Assembly (NCBI GenBank): GCA_016282255.1
Contig: JAEEKE010000131.1
Location: 1-64,000, forward strand
Direction of reading: 5' to 3'
DNA length: 64,000 bases
From: Bacillota bacterium
GTDB taxonomy: Bacteria > Bacillota > Clostridia > Christensenellales > CAG-138
Both the position numbers and the translations under genes were made by a program. Shown here piece after piece: positions 18,922-29,153 of this stretch. Below the pieces are notes generated by a model, which saw only the letters and a program-made list of their open reading frames with translations, was not told where the DNA came from and made no database searches. The stretch's first letter is position 1; each line of letters starts with the position of its first letter.

Positions 18922-20790
18922 ATGAAAGAGCGCAGAAAAGAGCTTATCACCATTATCATCGGCGCCGTCCTGCTTTGCGGGGCGGCCGCTGCGGTAAGGC
19001 TCATTCCGGAGCTTCCCGGATGGGCCAAGCTGTTGATCTTCGCAGTTCCTTATCTCGTAGTCGGACTCGAGGTGATCCTTGACGCCGTCCACGGGATAAT
19101 CGGCGGTGAGTTTCTAGACGAAAACTTCCTTATGACCGCTGCGTCGATCGGTGCGCTGCTTATCGGTGAAGGGCTTGAGGGCGTGCTCGTCATGCTGCTC
19201 TATCGCGTCGGGGAGCTGCTGCAGTCTATCGCCGTCGGCAGAAGCCGCGATGCGGTCGCAGCCCTTATGGATATATGCCCCGAGACCGTCAGCCTCGAGA
19301 CCGAGAACGGCGTAGTCGAGACCGATCCCGATAACGTTCATTCGGGCGATGTTTTCATCGTCAGGCCCGGGGAGCGCATTCCCATCGACGGCGTCGTGCT
19401 CGACGGCGTTTCCAGCCTCAATACCGCGGCGCTTACCGGGGAATCCTTTCCCGTAGACGTTTCGGCGGGCGACAGCGTCTCATCAGGCTGCATAAACACG
19501 AGCGGCCTGCTGCGCATAAAATCGAGCTGCGAGTATGAGGATTCCACCGTTGCGAGGATGCTCTCGCTTATAGAAGGCGCGGCGGCGAACAAGGCAAGGA
19601 GCGAGAAATTCATAACTAAGTTCGCCCGCTTGTATACTCCGATCGTCTGCGGGCTCGCGGTGCTTCTTGCGGTGATACCCCCGCTGTTTTTCGGCGGCGA
19701 ATGGAAGGACTGGATCTATCGCGCGCTCAACTTCCTTGTTATCTCCTGCCCCTGCGCGCTTGTGATCTCTGTACCGCTGACCTTCTTTGGCGGCATCGGC
19801 GGCGCAAGCAAAAAGGGCATACTCGTCAAAGGCTCGAACTGCCTTGAGAGCCTCGCAAAATGCGGAACTTTCGTTTTCGATAAGACCGGCACGCTGACAA
19901 ACGGCATTTTCGCGATCTCGGCTATTCACGAAGCGGAGGGCTTTCCTGGAGGCGAATTGCTTCGGTACACGGCCGCTGCAGAGCGCTATTCGACTCATCC
20001 GCTCGCCTTATGCGTTCGCGAAAAATACGAAAAGGAGTTCTCAGGCACTGCATTCCCCGAAGCATCCGACTATGAGGAGCTTGCGGGCCGCGGCGTAAAA
20101 GCAAAAGTCCAAGGCAAGACCGTGCTTGCCGGAAACATCCTGCTGATGAAAGAAAACGGTATAGAAGCAGTGGAAGAGAGCTGCACCGGCAGTATAATCT
20201 ACACCGCGGTCGACGGCAGATTCGCCGGCAGTATCGTTATAGAAGACGCGGATAAGCCCGGCGCACCCGACGCGATCGCCGAGCTGAAGAACAAATGCGG
20301 TATCAAAACCGTTATGCTCACGGGCGACCGCGCGGAGATCGGCAACAAGGTTGCCGAAAAACTCGGGCTCGATGAAGCGTACACAGAGCTTCTGCCGGAG
20401 GATAAGGTCCGTCACGTCGAAAGGCTCATTTCGGAGCAGGATTCAAAGCAGACCACAGCCTTCGTAGGCGACGGCATCAACGACGCGCCCGTTATCGCAA
20501 GGGCCGATATAGGCTTTGCAATGGGCGGGCTCGGGTCCGACGCCGCGATAGAAGCCGCGGATATCGTGCTTATGGACGATCGGATCGAAAAGATCCCTCT
20601 CTCCGTCCGGATCGCAAAGCGTACGGTCGGCATTGCCGTGCAGAATATTGTATTCGCGCTTGCGGTCAAGCTTATAGTACTCGTCCTCGGCGCGCTCGGA
20701 TACGCCGAGATGTGGATGGCGATAATCGCGGACGTCGGAGTGTGCCTGCTTGCCGTGCTCAACGCGATGCGCGCGATGCATGTTGAATAA
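18922..20790 (+). CDS. P1B-type heavy-metal ATPase (Zn/Cd/Pb class)
   Basis: CPC motif ISCPCALVISVPL, DKTGTLT, GDGINDAPVIARADIG. Confidence 0.95.
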   Translation: MKERRKELITIIIGAVLLCGAAAAVRLIPELPGWAKLLIFAVPYLVVGLEVILDAVHGIIGGEFLDENFLMTAASIGALLIGEGLEGVLVMLLYRVGELLQSIAVGRSRDAVAALMDICPETVSLETENGVVETDPDNVHSGDVFIVRPGERIPIDGVVLDGVSSLNTAALTGESFPVDVSAGDSVSSGCINTSGLLRIKSSCEYEDSTVARMLSLIEGAAANKARSEKFITKFARLYTPIVCGLAVLLAVIPPLFFGGEWKDWIYRALNFLVISCPCALVISVPLTFFGGIGGASKKGILVKGSNCLESLAKCGTFVFDKTGTLTNGIFAISAIHEAEGFPGGELLRYTAAAERYSTHPLALCVREKYEKEFSGTAFPEASDYEELAGRGVKAKVQGKTVLAGNILLMKENGIEAVEESCTGSIIYTAVDGRFAGSIVIEDADKPGAPDAIAELKNKCGIKTVMLTGDRAEIGNKVAEKLGLDEAYTELLPEDKVRHVERLISEQDSKQTTAFVGDGINDAPVIARADIGFAMGGLGSDAAIEAADIVLMDDRIEKIPLSVRIAKRTVGIAVQNIVFALAVKLIVLVLGALGYAEMWMAIIADVGVCLLAVLNAMRAMHVE

Positions 20791-20861
20791 ACCGTTTTAA
20801 GCAGGGAGCCGGCAAGGCTCCTTTTTTGTTCATTCGATAGTTCAAAATCGGCCAAAAACGT

Positions 20862-20890
20862 TTGCAATCGTACCCGAATGATGTTATAAT
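20862..20890 (+). promoter_or_regulatory. Promoter of bcd-etfBA
   Basis: TTGCAA-N17-TATAAT. Confidence 0.7.
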
Positions 20891-20952
20891 CAAATAGTGA
20901 GCATATACACAAAAACTATGCTTGAATCGCAGCATGATCGAAAGGAGTAAAC

Positions 20953-22092
20953 ATGGATTTTAAACTTTCCGCACAGCAGGAGCTCATGCAGCAGCTCATG
21001 CGCAGCTTCGCAGAAACCGAAGTCAAACCCCTCGCGGCTGAGATCGACGAGACCGAGCAGTATCCCCGCGCCACCGTCACAAAGATGGCCAAGAACGGCA
21101 TGCTCGGCATCAACATCCCCGCTGAATACGGCGGAGCGGGCGCAGATTCTCTGAGCTACGTTATCGCGATCGAAGAGCTTGCCAAGGTCTGCGCGACTAC
21201 CGCTATCATCATGAGCGCACACACTTCGCTCGCATGCGGGCCGCTGCTTTCCTTCGGTACCGAGGGGCAGAAGCAGAAGTACCTTGTGCCCCTTGCAAAG
21301 GGCGAGAAGATCGGCGCATTCGGTCTCACCGAGCCCAATGCGGGCACCGATTCCGCCGCTCAGCAGACCACGGCCGTGCTTGAGGGCGATCACTTCGTGC
21401 TCAATGGCAGCAAGTGCTTCATCACCAACGGCGGTCAGGCGGACGTCTACATCATCTTTGCCATGACCGACAAGGCCAAGGGCAACCGCGGCATCTCCGC
21501 TTTCATCGTGGAGAAGGATTTCCCCGGCTTCTCCATCGGCAAGATCGAGCATAAGCTCGGCATTCGCGCCAGCGCTACCACCGAGCTGATCTTTGAGGAC
21601 TGCATCGTTCCCAAGGAGAACCTCCTCGGCGAGATGAACAAGGGCTTCAAGATCGCCATGCACACCCTTGACGGCGGCCGCGTCGGCGTTGCAGCGCAGG
21701 CGCTCGGCATCGCGGAAGGCGCGTTCAATGAGACCGTCAAGTACATGAAGGAGAGGACCCAGTTCGGAAAGCCCCTCGCTCAGTTCCAGGGTCTTCAGTG
21801 GATGGTCGCGGATATGAAGTGCGATATCGAATCCGCAAAGCTCCTTCTCTATCGCGCTGCAATGGCCAAGGACAGCGGCAAGCCCTTCTCCATGGATGCC
21901 GCTATGGCCAAGCTCCGCTGCGCTGAGACCGCTATGAGCGTCACCACCAAGTGCGTTCAGCTCCACGGCGGCTACGGCTACAGTCGCGAATATCCCCTTG
22001 AGCGCATGATGCGCGACGCCAAGATTACCGAGATCTACGAAGGCACCTCTCAGGTCCAGAAGATGGTCATCTCGGGTCAGATCTTCAAATAA
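20953..22092 (+). CDS. bcd: Acyl-CoA (butyryl-CoA type) dehydrogenase
   Basis: GAFGLTEPNAGTDSAAQQT...IEGTSQ-type C-terminus EIYEGTSQVQKMVISGQIFK; followed by etfB-etfA. Confidence 0.92.
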   Translation: MDFKLSAQQELMQQLMRSFAETEVKPLAAEIDETEQYPRATVTKMAKNGMLGINIPAEYGGAGADSLSYVIAIEELAKVCATTAIIMSAHTSLACGPLLSFGTEGQKQKYLVPLAKGEKIGAFGLTEPNAGTDSAAQQTTAVLEGDHFVLNGSKCFITNGGQADVYIIFAMTDKAKGNRGISAFIVEKDFPGFSIGKIEHKLGIRASATTELIFEDCIVPKENLLGEMNKGFKIAMHTLDGGRVGVAAQALGIAEGAFNETVKYMKERTQFGKPLAQFQGLQWMVADMKCDIESAKLLLYRAAMAKDSGKPFSMDAAMAKLRCAETAMSVTTKCVQLHGGYGYSREYPLERMMRDAKITEIYEGTSQVQKMVISGQIFK

Positions 22093-22105
22093 GGGAGGAA
22101 CTAAA

Positions 22106-22891
22106 ATGAAAATCATCGTTTGTATCAAGCAGGTTCCCGATACCACCGAAGTAAAGCTCGATCCCAAGACCGGCCGTCTGATCCGCGACGGCGTGCCCTC
22201 CATCATCAATCCCGATGATAAGAACGCGCTCGAGCAGGCCCTCGCCATCAAGGACGAGAACCCCGGCACCACCGTCACCGTCGTTTCCATGGGTCCTCCG
22301 CAGGCGGACGTCGCGATGCGCGAAGCGCTCGCAATGGGCGCCGATGAAGCTATCCTGATCAGCGGACGTGAGTTCGGCGGCTCCGACACCTGGGCCACCA
22401 GCTATATCATCGCGACCGCGCTCAAGAAGATCGGCGATTTCGATATCATCTTCTGCGGCCGTCAGGCCATCGACGGCGACACCGCGCAGGTCGGTCCCCA
22501 GATCGCCGAGCAGCTCGGGATCCCTCAGATCACCTACGTGCAGTCCCTAAAGATCGAAGGACGGAAGGTCATCTGCGAGCGTCAGCTTGAGGACGGCTAT
22601 ACGGTCGTCGAAGCCAATATGCCCGTGCTCCTCACCGCGATCAAGGAGCTCAATACGCCCCGTTATATGACCCCCAAGGGCATCTACGATGCGTATAAGC
22701 AGACCGTTAAGATCTGGGGCTTCAATGACGTTCCCGTCGACGCCGAGAAGATCGGCCTCAAGGGTTCGCCCACAAACGTCAACAGGACTTTCAGCCCCGA
22801 GCCGAAGGGCAAGGGCGAAATGCTTGAGGGTGCCGACCGTAACACCGTCAAGACCCTTGTTGACAAACTCGTTGAAAAGCATCTGCTGTAA
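22106..22891 (+). CDS. etfB: Electron transfer flavoprotein subunit beta
   Basis: [57 protein letters not shown]. Confidence 0.96.
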   Translation: MKIIVCIKQVPDTTEVKLDPKTGRLIRDGVPSIINPDDKNALEQALAIKDENPGTTVTVVSMGPPQADVAMREALAMGADEAILISGREFGGSDTWATSYIIATALKKIGDFDIIFCGRQAIDGDTAQVGPQIAEQLGIPQITYVQSLKIEGRKVICERQLEDGYTVVEANMPVLLTAIKELNTPRYMTPKGIYDAYKQTVKIWGFNDVPVDAEKIGLKGSPTNVNRTFSPEPKGKGEMLEGADRNTVKTLVDKLVEKHLL

Positions 22892-22905
22892 GGGGAGGGA
22901 AAACA

Positions 22906-24087
22906 ATGGTTAAAGTAAACAGCGAAAAATGTATCGGCTGCGGCGTATGCGAGTCTTCCTGCCCCGTTGGTGCGATAAAGGTCGACGGCGTAGCCAAGAT
23001 CGACTACGATACCTGTATCGGCTGCGGCGCCTGCGCCGGCAACTGCCCCTGTGAGGCGATCGACGCTGATGCGGTCGAGAAGGACGAGCCCGATATCTCC
23101 GATTACAAAGGCGTTTGGGTCTATGCCGAACAGCGCCAGGGCGAGCTGATGCCCACCGTTTTCGAGCTTCTCGGCGAAGGCCGCAAGCTTGCCGATGACC
23201 TCGGCGTCGAGCTTTCCGCGCTGCTGCTCGGCGATGGCGTTGAGGGTCTCTCGGACAAGCTCGGTGCCTACGGCGCCGACCGCGTCATCCTCGCGGAGAG
23301 CCCGCTCCTCAAGGATTACAATACCGAGGCCTATGCAAAGGTCATCTGCGACCTCGTTCGCGAGCGCATGCCCGAGATCATACTGATCGGCGCGACCAAT
23401 ATCGGCCGCGACCTCGCTCCGCGTCTCTCAGCAAGGCTCTACACCGGCCTTACCGCGGACTGCACCGGCCTTGCGATCGATCCCGAGACCAAGGGCCTGC
23501 TCCAGACCCGTCCCGCTTTCGGCGGCAACGTCATGGCAACGATCGTGACCCCTAACCACCGCCCTCAGATGTCGACCGTTCGTCCGGGCGTTATGAAGAA
23601 GGCCGCTTACGATCCCTCGCATAAGGCGATCGTCGACCGCGCCCGCTTCGAGCTTGCCGATTCCGACATCCACACCAAGGTCGTTGAGACCGTCAAGGCC
23701 GTTAAGCAGGTCGTCAACCTCGTTGAGGCGGACGTTATCGTTTCCGGCGGCCGCGGCGTGGGCAGCAAGGAAGGTTTCAAGCTCATCGAGGAGCTGGCTG
23801 AGGTCATGGGCGGCGTTGTAGGCGCGAGCCGTGCGGCAGTCGAAGCCGGCTATATCGACGCAGATCATCAGGTCGGCCAGACCGGTAAGACCGTTCGTCC
23901 AAAGATCTACGTTGCCTGCGGCATCTCCGGCGCGATCCAGCACCGTGCGGGCATGGAGAAGAGCGAGTGCATCATCGCGATCAACAAGAATCCCGATGCG
24001 CCCATCTTCACCGTTGCCGATTACGGCATCGTCGGCGATCTCCACAAGGTCATCCCGATGCTGATCGACGAGCTTAAAGCAAGATAA
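22906..24087 (+). CDS. etfA: Electron transfer flavoprotein subunit alpha with N-terminal 2[4Fe-4S] ferredoxin domain
   Basis: [16 protein letters not shown]...[16 protein letters not shown] followed by ETF alpha; FAD motif [15 protein letters not shown]. Confidence 0.96.
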   Translation: MVKVNSEKCIGCGVCESSCPVGAIKVDGVAKIDYDTCIGCGACAGNCPCEAIDADAVEKDEPDISDYKGVWVYAEQRQGELMPTVFELLGEGRKLADDLGVELSALLLGDGVEGLSDKLGAYGADRVILAESPLLKDYNTEAYAKVICDLVRERMPEIILIGATNIGRDLAPRLSARLYTGLTADCTGLAIDPETKGLLQTRPAFGGNVMATIVTPNHRPQMSTVRPGVMKKAAYDPSHKAIVDRARFELADSDIHTKVVETVKAVKQVVNLVEADVIVSGGRGVGSKEGFKLIEELAEVMGGVVGASRAAVEAGYIDADHQVGQTGKTVRPKIYVACGISGAIQHRAGMEKSECIIAINKNPDAPIFTVADYGIVGDLHKVIPMLIDELKAR

Positions 24088-24102
24088 GTACTCTTAATAC
24101 CG

Positions 24103-24138
24103 AAAGCACGGGGCGTCACGCTTCGTGCTTTTCCTTTT
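24103..24138 (+). terminator. Rho-independent terminator after etfA
   Basis: AAAGCACG...CGTGCTTT followed by TCCTTTT. Confidence 0.7.
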
Positions 24139-24202
24139 GGATAAGTTGCCATCGGATGAAAAAACGTGTATAATACCACCTTGAAGAGAGGGAAAGAGCG
24201 GC

Positions 24203-25180
24203 ATGAGCAGGAGCACAAAGAAAGCAAAAAAGAAGAACGACAGCCGACGATTCATACGCTTTTCGATCGCAGCGCTTTTGGTCCTGCTCGTCCTCGCAGT
24301 GCTGATAATCGCGTGGCTGTTCAAGCAAGGCTTCTTTTCCTCCTGCGGCCGAAAGGTCAGCGCTTACCGTTACGAGCCGCCTCGGTCCGATTGCCTCAGC
24401 GTATATGTGCTCGACGTCGGGCAGGGAGACGCCGCGATACTCGTTTCACCCTTCGGAAAGACGATGCTGATCGACAGCGGAGACAGCTTTTGTTTCCCTG
24501 TCGTCAAGGATGCGATGGAGCAGCTCGGTATCGAAAGGCTTGACGCCGTCGTAGCGACGCATCCGCATTACGACCATATCGGCTCCATGCCCGCGGTGCT
24601 TGATTATGCGGCAATCGGCACCTACTATATGCCCGAAGTTCCATTTGAATGCTTAGCGCAGTTCCCCGTTGATGAAGCGCTGAAAGAAAAAGGACTAGCG
24701 CCGGAGATACTTTGGTCGGGCGATACCGTCGATTGGGATGAGGAATGCACCGTTGAAGTGCTGTCTCCGGTAATATCCTGCGATTACAGCGACTATGACG
24801 CAAACGACTACAGTCTAATCCTCAGGATCTCTTATAAGGATACCGCTATTATGATGACCGGCGACGCGACGGTAAGATCCGAGCAGCTCTCGATGTTCCA
24901 TAACGAGAAGGAGAGCTTCAAGGCAATCGTGCTTCACGTCGCGCACCACGGCTCTACCACAAGCTCTTCCTATGGATTTCTTGAGACCGTAGGCGCCGAA
25001 TATGCCGTGATCTCGGTCGGAGCCGACAACGAATACGGCCATCCCGATTTCGACATCCTGAACAGGCTCAATGCCGTAGGATCCCAAACATACAGGACCG
25101 ACGTCTCCGGCGCGATAACTCTGTTTCTAAACGGAGCATCCGTCGAGATATTGACCGAAAAACAGGCTGGCAAAAAGTAA
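24203..25180 (+). CDS. Membrane-anchored ComEC/Rec2-like metallo-beta-lactamase-fold hydrolase
   Basis: N-terminal TM; VYVLDVGQGDAAILVSPFGKTMLIDSGD, ATHPHYDHIGSM, HVAHHGSTTSSS. Confidence 0.87.
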   Translation: MSRSTKKAKKKNDSRRFIRFSIAALLVLLVLAVLIIAWLFKQGFFSSCGRKVSAYRYEPPRSDCLSVYVLDVGQGDAAILVSPFGKTMLIDSGDSFCFPVVKDAMEQLGIERLDAVVATHPHYDHIGSMPAVLDYAAIGTYYMPEVPFECLAQFPVDEALKEKGLAPEILWSGDTVDWDEECTVEVLSPVISCDYSDYDANDYSLILRISYKDTAIMMTGDATVRSEQLSMFHNEKESFKAIVLHVAHHGSTTSSSYGFLETVGAEYAVISVGADNEYGHPDFDILNRLNAVGSQTYRTDVSGAITLFLNGASVEILTEKQAGKK

Positions 25181-25192
25181 AGGGAAAGATAA

Positions 25193-26077
25193 TTGTATTG
25201 TCCGGACTGTAAAATAACCGTTGAATCCGGTTCATACTGCCCCTTATGCGGCAAAAAGATGAGCGCCGACCGCCACAATATCGGCACCCTTGTTGACCCA
25301 AGCTGTTATGATGACGATCGGCCCGTTCCGCGCAAGGGCATCCGGTTCAATTTCAGCAAGCCGCTGTGCCTCGTGTTCGCTTTGATCCTTATCGGATTCG
25401 CGCTGCTGCCGTGGTTCACTATCAGTTTCTCTGCGGCCTCGCTCATCGGCATCAGCGGCAAGGAGCTGACAATAGTATCGTTTAGAACGTATCTTCTCGA
25501 TACCTTCGGCACGATAGTAAAGCTGCTCAGCCCGATCGCCGTGATAGACGATTCGGTCAGGGCCGCAGTCGAGAGCGCCAACACGGCCATGCTGCTTATC
25601 CAGCTCTATTTCGCGGTTGCCCTTTTGAATATCGCGCTGTTCGGCATTATAGGACTGCTTTCGAAGGGAAGGGCAAGGTACTTTTTCGCAAGGGTCGGCG
25701 CGGCGCTGTATTCAATAGGATCGATCCTGGTTATCGCAGGCATCTGCATCGGCCGCGAGGTTTTAAAGAACATGCTTGAAAGAAACGCAGGCAATCTTGC
25801 AGTACCGATAAGCGTGGATATAAAGCCCTGCGTCTGGCTGTTCATCGCCCTCGCCGCCTGTCTGCTCTTCCGGTTCGGAGGGATTAGGCTTTTAAGGTAT
25901 CTTAACGGCATAAGCTCCATGAACCGCGGCGATTACAGAACGGCCGAAAGGGAATTCGAGATAATAAACTGCGTCAATAAGCTTCCGAAGAACTTTTCAA
26001 AAAGCAAATTCAAACGCGGTGCAAGGCATAACCGTTACGGCGACAGCGGCAAGGACTACGGCGACGGGGTCCTGTGA
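25193..26077 (+). CDS. Membrane protein with N-terminal zinc ribbon
   Basis: TTG start; YCPDCKITVESGSYCPLCGKKM then four predicted hydrophobic segments. Confidence 0.7.
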   Translation: MYCPDCKITVESGSYCPLCGKKMSADRHNIGTLVDPSCYDDDRPVPRKGIRFNFSKPLCLVFALILIGFALLPWFTISFSAASLIGISGKELTIVSFRTYLLDTFGTIVKLLSPIAVIDDSVRAAVESANTAMLLIQLYFAVALLNIALFGIIGLLSKGRARYFFARVGAALYSIGSILVIAGICIGREVLKNMLERNAGNLAVPISVDIKPCVWLFIALAACLLFRFGGIRLLRYLNGISSMNRGDYRTAEREFEIINCVNKLPKNFSKSKFKRGARHNRYGDSGKDYGDGVL

Positions 26078-26100
26078 CGGCGCATCACAAAGGAGAAATA

Positions 26101-27291
26101 ATGGCAAAGAAGAAGAATAACGATAATCGCTCCGCCTCTAAAAACGAGCGCAGGGCGGCAAGAAGAGAGAATAAGTACACCTGGAAGCATCAGCTTCTTA
26201 AGCTGCCGCTTCTGCTGCTTATACCGCTCGGGCTCTTTCTGCCCAAGCTCGCGGCGAAGTTTCCCGATACCGTCGAAAGCGTCTATTCCGAGAAGATCTA
26301 TCCGGTGATAGCGAAGGCGCTCGGCTTTTTAAGCTCGCTCTGCCCGCTTTCGGCCGCCGAGCTTATAATACTGTTCCTGGGCGTGCTGCTTGTACTGATC
26401 CTTATCATTCGCATCCTGAGGGTCCTTTTCGGGAAGCTCGCCAACAGGAAGCACAACAGGATACGCTGCATCAGCTATATCCTTTCGCTCTGCGTATTCG
26501 CGGGCGTCATGCTGAATCTGTTCTACTGCCTGTGGGGCTTCAATCATTACAGATACCCTGTTTCAAAGCTTATGGACCTTGAGGTCAGGAAGTATTCGGT
26601 CGAGGAGCTCGAATCCCTTTGCCGTAGCCTTGCCGCTGACGCGAATGAGCTTCGCGGTTCCGTAGCCGAGGATGACAGGGGAGTGTTCACCATCGGCGAC
26701 AAGGCGACCGTAATGAACAGCGTGGTGAACGCCTATGAGCGTCTCGGTGCGGAGAACAGCCTGTTCGGCAACAGCGTTTATCCCGCAAAGACCGTGATCC
26801 ATTCCACCGCGCTTTCAAAGCTCGATATCGTCGGCATCTATATCCCCTATACCGCCGAAGCGAACGTCAACATCGAGCAGCCCGATCTCTACGTCCTTTC
26901 CGGCGCCGCGCATGAGACCGCGCATTATTTCGGCTTTGCGCGCGAGGATGAGGCAAACTTCCTCGCCTATCTCGTTTCGCTGTATTCAAGCGACGTGTCG
27001 CTCAGGTATTCGGCCGCGATGTTTGCGCTCAGCCACGTTGCCAACCAGCTCTATTCCGCAGACGCGGATAAGTATTTTGAGATACATGCTGAATTATACT
27101 CCGATGGTATGAAAAGAGATCTTTTGGATTATAGAGCCTACTACCAAAAATACGAGGATCATCCTGCCAAGAAGGTGAACGACACCATCAATGATTCCTA
27201 CCTCAAATACAACGGACAGAACGACGGTATCCGGAGCTACGGCCGCATGGTCGATCTGCTGCTCGCGTACTATCTGTCAAATCAACAGTAA
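26101..27291 (+). CDS. DUF3810-like membrane protein with HExxH motif
   Basis: N-terminal TMs; SGAAHETAHYFGFAREDEANFLAYL. Confidence 0.8.
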   Translation: MAKKKNNDNRSASKNERRAARRENKYTWKHQLLKLPLLLLIPLGLFLPKLAAKFPDTVESVYSEKIYPVIAKALGFLSSLCPLSAAELIILFLGVLLVLILIIRILRVLFGKLANRKHNRIRCISYILSLCVFAGVMLNLFYCLWGFNHYRYPVSKLMDLEVRKYSVEELESLCRSLAADANELRGSVAEDDRGVFTIGDKATVMNSVVNAYERLGAENSLFGNSVYPAKTVIHSTALSKLDIVGIYIPYTAEANVNIEQPDLYVLSGAAHETAHYFGFAREDEANFLAYLVSLYSSDVSLRYSAAMFALSHVANQLYSADADKYFEIHAELYSDGMKRDLLDYRAYYQKYEDHPAKKVNDTINDSYLKYNGQNDGIRSYGRMVDLLLAYYLSNQQ

Positions 27292-27308
27292 GCCAAAAGC
27301 GCAATAAT

Positions 27309-27356
27309 ACACAGAAAAACAGGGCTCCTTACACGGGAAGCCCTGTTTTGTGTTGC
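27309..27356. terminator. Bidirectional terminator
   Basis: ACACAGAAAAACAGGGCT...AGCCCTGTTTTGTGT between convergent genes. Confidence 0.85.
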
Positions 27357-27364
27357 TTAAGCTA

Positions 27365-28453
27365 TCAGTCCTTGTCGATATCGGTTACCCAGCCGTGGGT
27401 ATCGGGGATGCGGCCCCACTGCAGCCCGGTCAGGGTGTTGTAGAGCTTCATGGTCAGCTCGCCGATGCCGTTGTTGACGCTCTTGTCGCCGATGTAGATG
27501 TGCTTATCACGGTATGCAAGCTCGCCGACGGGGGAGACGACGGCAGCGGTGCCGGTGCCGAAGGCCTCCTGGAGTTTGCCGCTTTCGCCGGCCTCGAAGA
27601 GCTCGTCGACGGAGAGGGGACGCTCCTCGACCTCGATGCCCATCTCGCGGGCGAGGGTCATGACGCTGCGGCGGGTGATGCCGGGCAGGATCGTATCCTC
27701 AAGGGGAGCGGTAATGAGCTTGCCGTCGATGAGGAACATCATGTTCATTGCGCCGACTTCCTGAACGTACTTCATGTACTCGCCGTCGAGCCAGAGCACC
27801 TGGCTGTAGCCTTCCTTCTCGGCCTCCGCGCCGGCAAGGATGGAGCAGGCATAGTTGCCGCCGGTCTTTGCGAAGCCGGTGCCGCCGCGGACCGCACGGA
27901 CGTATTTGTCCTCAACGCGGATGCGGATGGGGGCGAGGCCCGCCTTGTAGTAAGCGCCGGAGGGAGCGCAGATCACGTAGTAGATGTAGTGCTTTGCGGC
28001 GTGTACGCCGAGCGCTTCATCGTTCGCGATCATAGTGGGGCGGAGATAGAGGCTGGTCCCGGGGCTGTGGGGCACCCAATCGCGCTCGACCTGTACGAGC
28101 TGACGCATGGCCTCGTAGTTGAAATCAACGTCGACAGTGGGCATGCACATACGCTCGGCGGAGGTGTTGAGACGCCTTGCGTTGTCCTTTGCGCGGAACA
28201 TGAGGATGCGGTCGTCATCGGTGCGATATGCCTTCAGACCCTCGAAGATCTCCTGTGCATAGTGGAAAACAGAGCTTGCAGGATCCATGGAGAACCTGTG
28301 ATAGGGAACGATGCGTGCATCATGCCATTCACCGTCATCATAGTTCATGATGAACATATGATCCGTGAAGCGTTTACCGAAACCGAGGGAAGCTTCTTCT
28401 TCAAGCGTGGGTTTCTGCTTTAGTTCGGTTGCCTTGGTGATCTTGATATCCAT
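27365..28453 (-). CDS. ilvE: Branched-chain amino acid aminotransferase
   Basis: GFGKRFTDHMFIMNYD..WHDARIVPYHRFSMDPASSVFHYAQEIFEGLKAYR.. Confidence 0.95.
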   Translation of the reverse strand: MDIKITKATELKQKPTLEEEASLGFGKRFTDHMFIMNYDDGEWHDARIVPYHRFSMDPASSVFHYAQEIFEGLKAYRTDDDRILMFRAKDNARRLNTSAERMCMPTVDVDFNYEAMRQLVQVERDWVPHSPGTSLYLRPTMIANDEALGVHAAKHYIYYVICAPSGAYYKAGLAPIRIRVEDKYVRAVRGGTGFAKTGGNYACSILAGAEAEKEGYSQVLWLDGEYMKYVQEVGAMNMMFLIDGKLITAPLEDTILPGITRRSVMTLAREMGIEVEERPLSVDELFEAGESGKLQEAFGTGTAAVVSPVGELAYRDKHIYIGDKSVNNGIGELTMKLYNTLTGLQWGRIPDTHGWVTDIDKD

Positions 28454-28526
28454 GTTTTTTCCTCCTGAAGATTTGTTCAGTATTTATAATTCTGCGTGCG
28501 AAGGGAACCTTCGTGCGTTAGATCGA

Positions 28527-29147
28527 TCAAAGCGGCAAGTATTCCTCGCCGATAACATTCGGGGCCGCTCGTCCGTCCGTCCTCTCAATGATATCCGAAA
28601 CGAATGCATCGCATCGCTCATTTTCAACAAGGCATTCGAAGCGGATCCTGTCGGTGAACTCAACGTCCTTCACGGTGGCGTTGGCCCTTACAAAGCCCTC
28701 TATCGCGCCGTAGCGCGTGTAATCGATGCTGAACTCAATAACACTGCACGGCGTCATGGTCCTTATCTCAGAGGCGCTGAGAGCGTCTGAAGCGGACTTG
28801 GAATAGGCTCTTACGAGCCCGCCGCTGCCGAGCAGGATGCCGCCGAAATAGCGCGTTACTACTATCAGCGCATTCTCGGTCCCGCTTCTTATCAGCGTAT
28901 CCATGATCGGCATGCCCGCGGTGCCGCCGGGTTCGCCGTCATCCGAAAAGCGCCTTACTCCGCCGACGAGGCTGTATGCATAACAGTTGTGCGTGGCGTC
29001 GTAATGAAGCTTGCGGACAGCTTCGAGCTTTTGGAGCGCATCCTCCTCTGATTCAACGGGGAAGCATCTGCCAATAAAGCGCGAACGGTTGATTATGAAC
29101 TCCGTTTCCGACGAAACGGAAGGGGTCTTATAGGGCTTAAGCGTCAT
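28527..29147 (-). CDS. YigZ/IMPACT family protein
   Basis: NRSRFIGRCFPV...HNCYAYSLVGGVRRFSDDGEPGGTAGMPIMD...TRYFGGILLGSGGLVRAYSKS. Confidence 0.93.
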   Translation of the reverse strand: MTLKPYKTPSVSSETEFIINRSRFIGRCFPVESEEDALQKLEAVRKLHYDATHNCYAYSLVGGVRRFSDDGEPGGTAGMPIMDTLIRSGTENALIVVTRYFGGILLGSGGLVRAYSKSASDALSASEIRTMTPCSVIEFSIDYTRYGAIEGFVRANATVKDVEFTDRIRFECLVENERCDAFVSDIIERTDGRAAPNVIGEEYLPL

Positions 29148-29153
29148 CGAAGC

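Noticed and set aside
20890-22398. 502-aa minus-strand ORF antisense to bcd/etfB
   Set aside because: Shadow ORF of strongly supported genes.
27350-28423. 357-aa plus-strand ORF antisense to ilvE
   Set aside because: Shadow ORF; ilvE is unambiguous.
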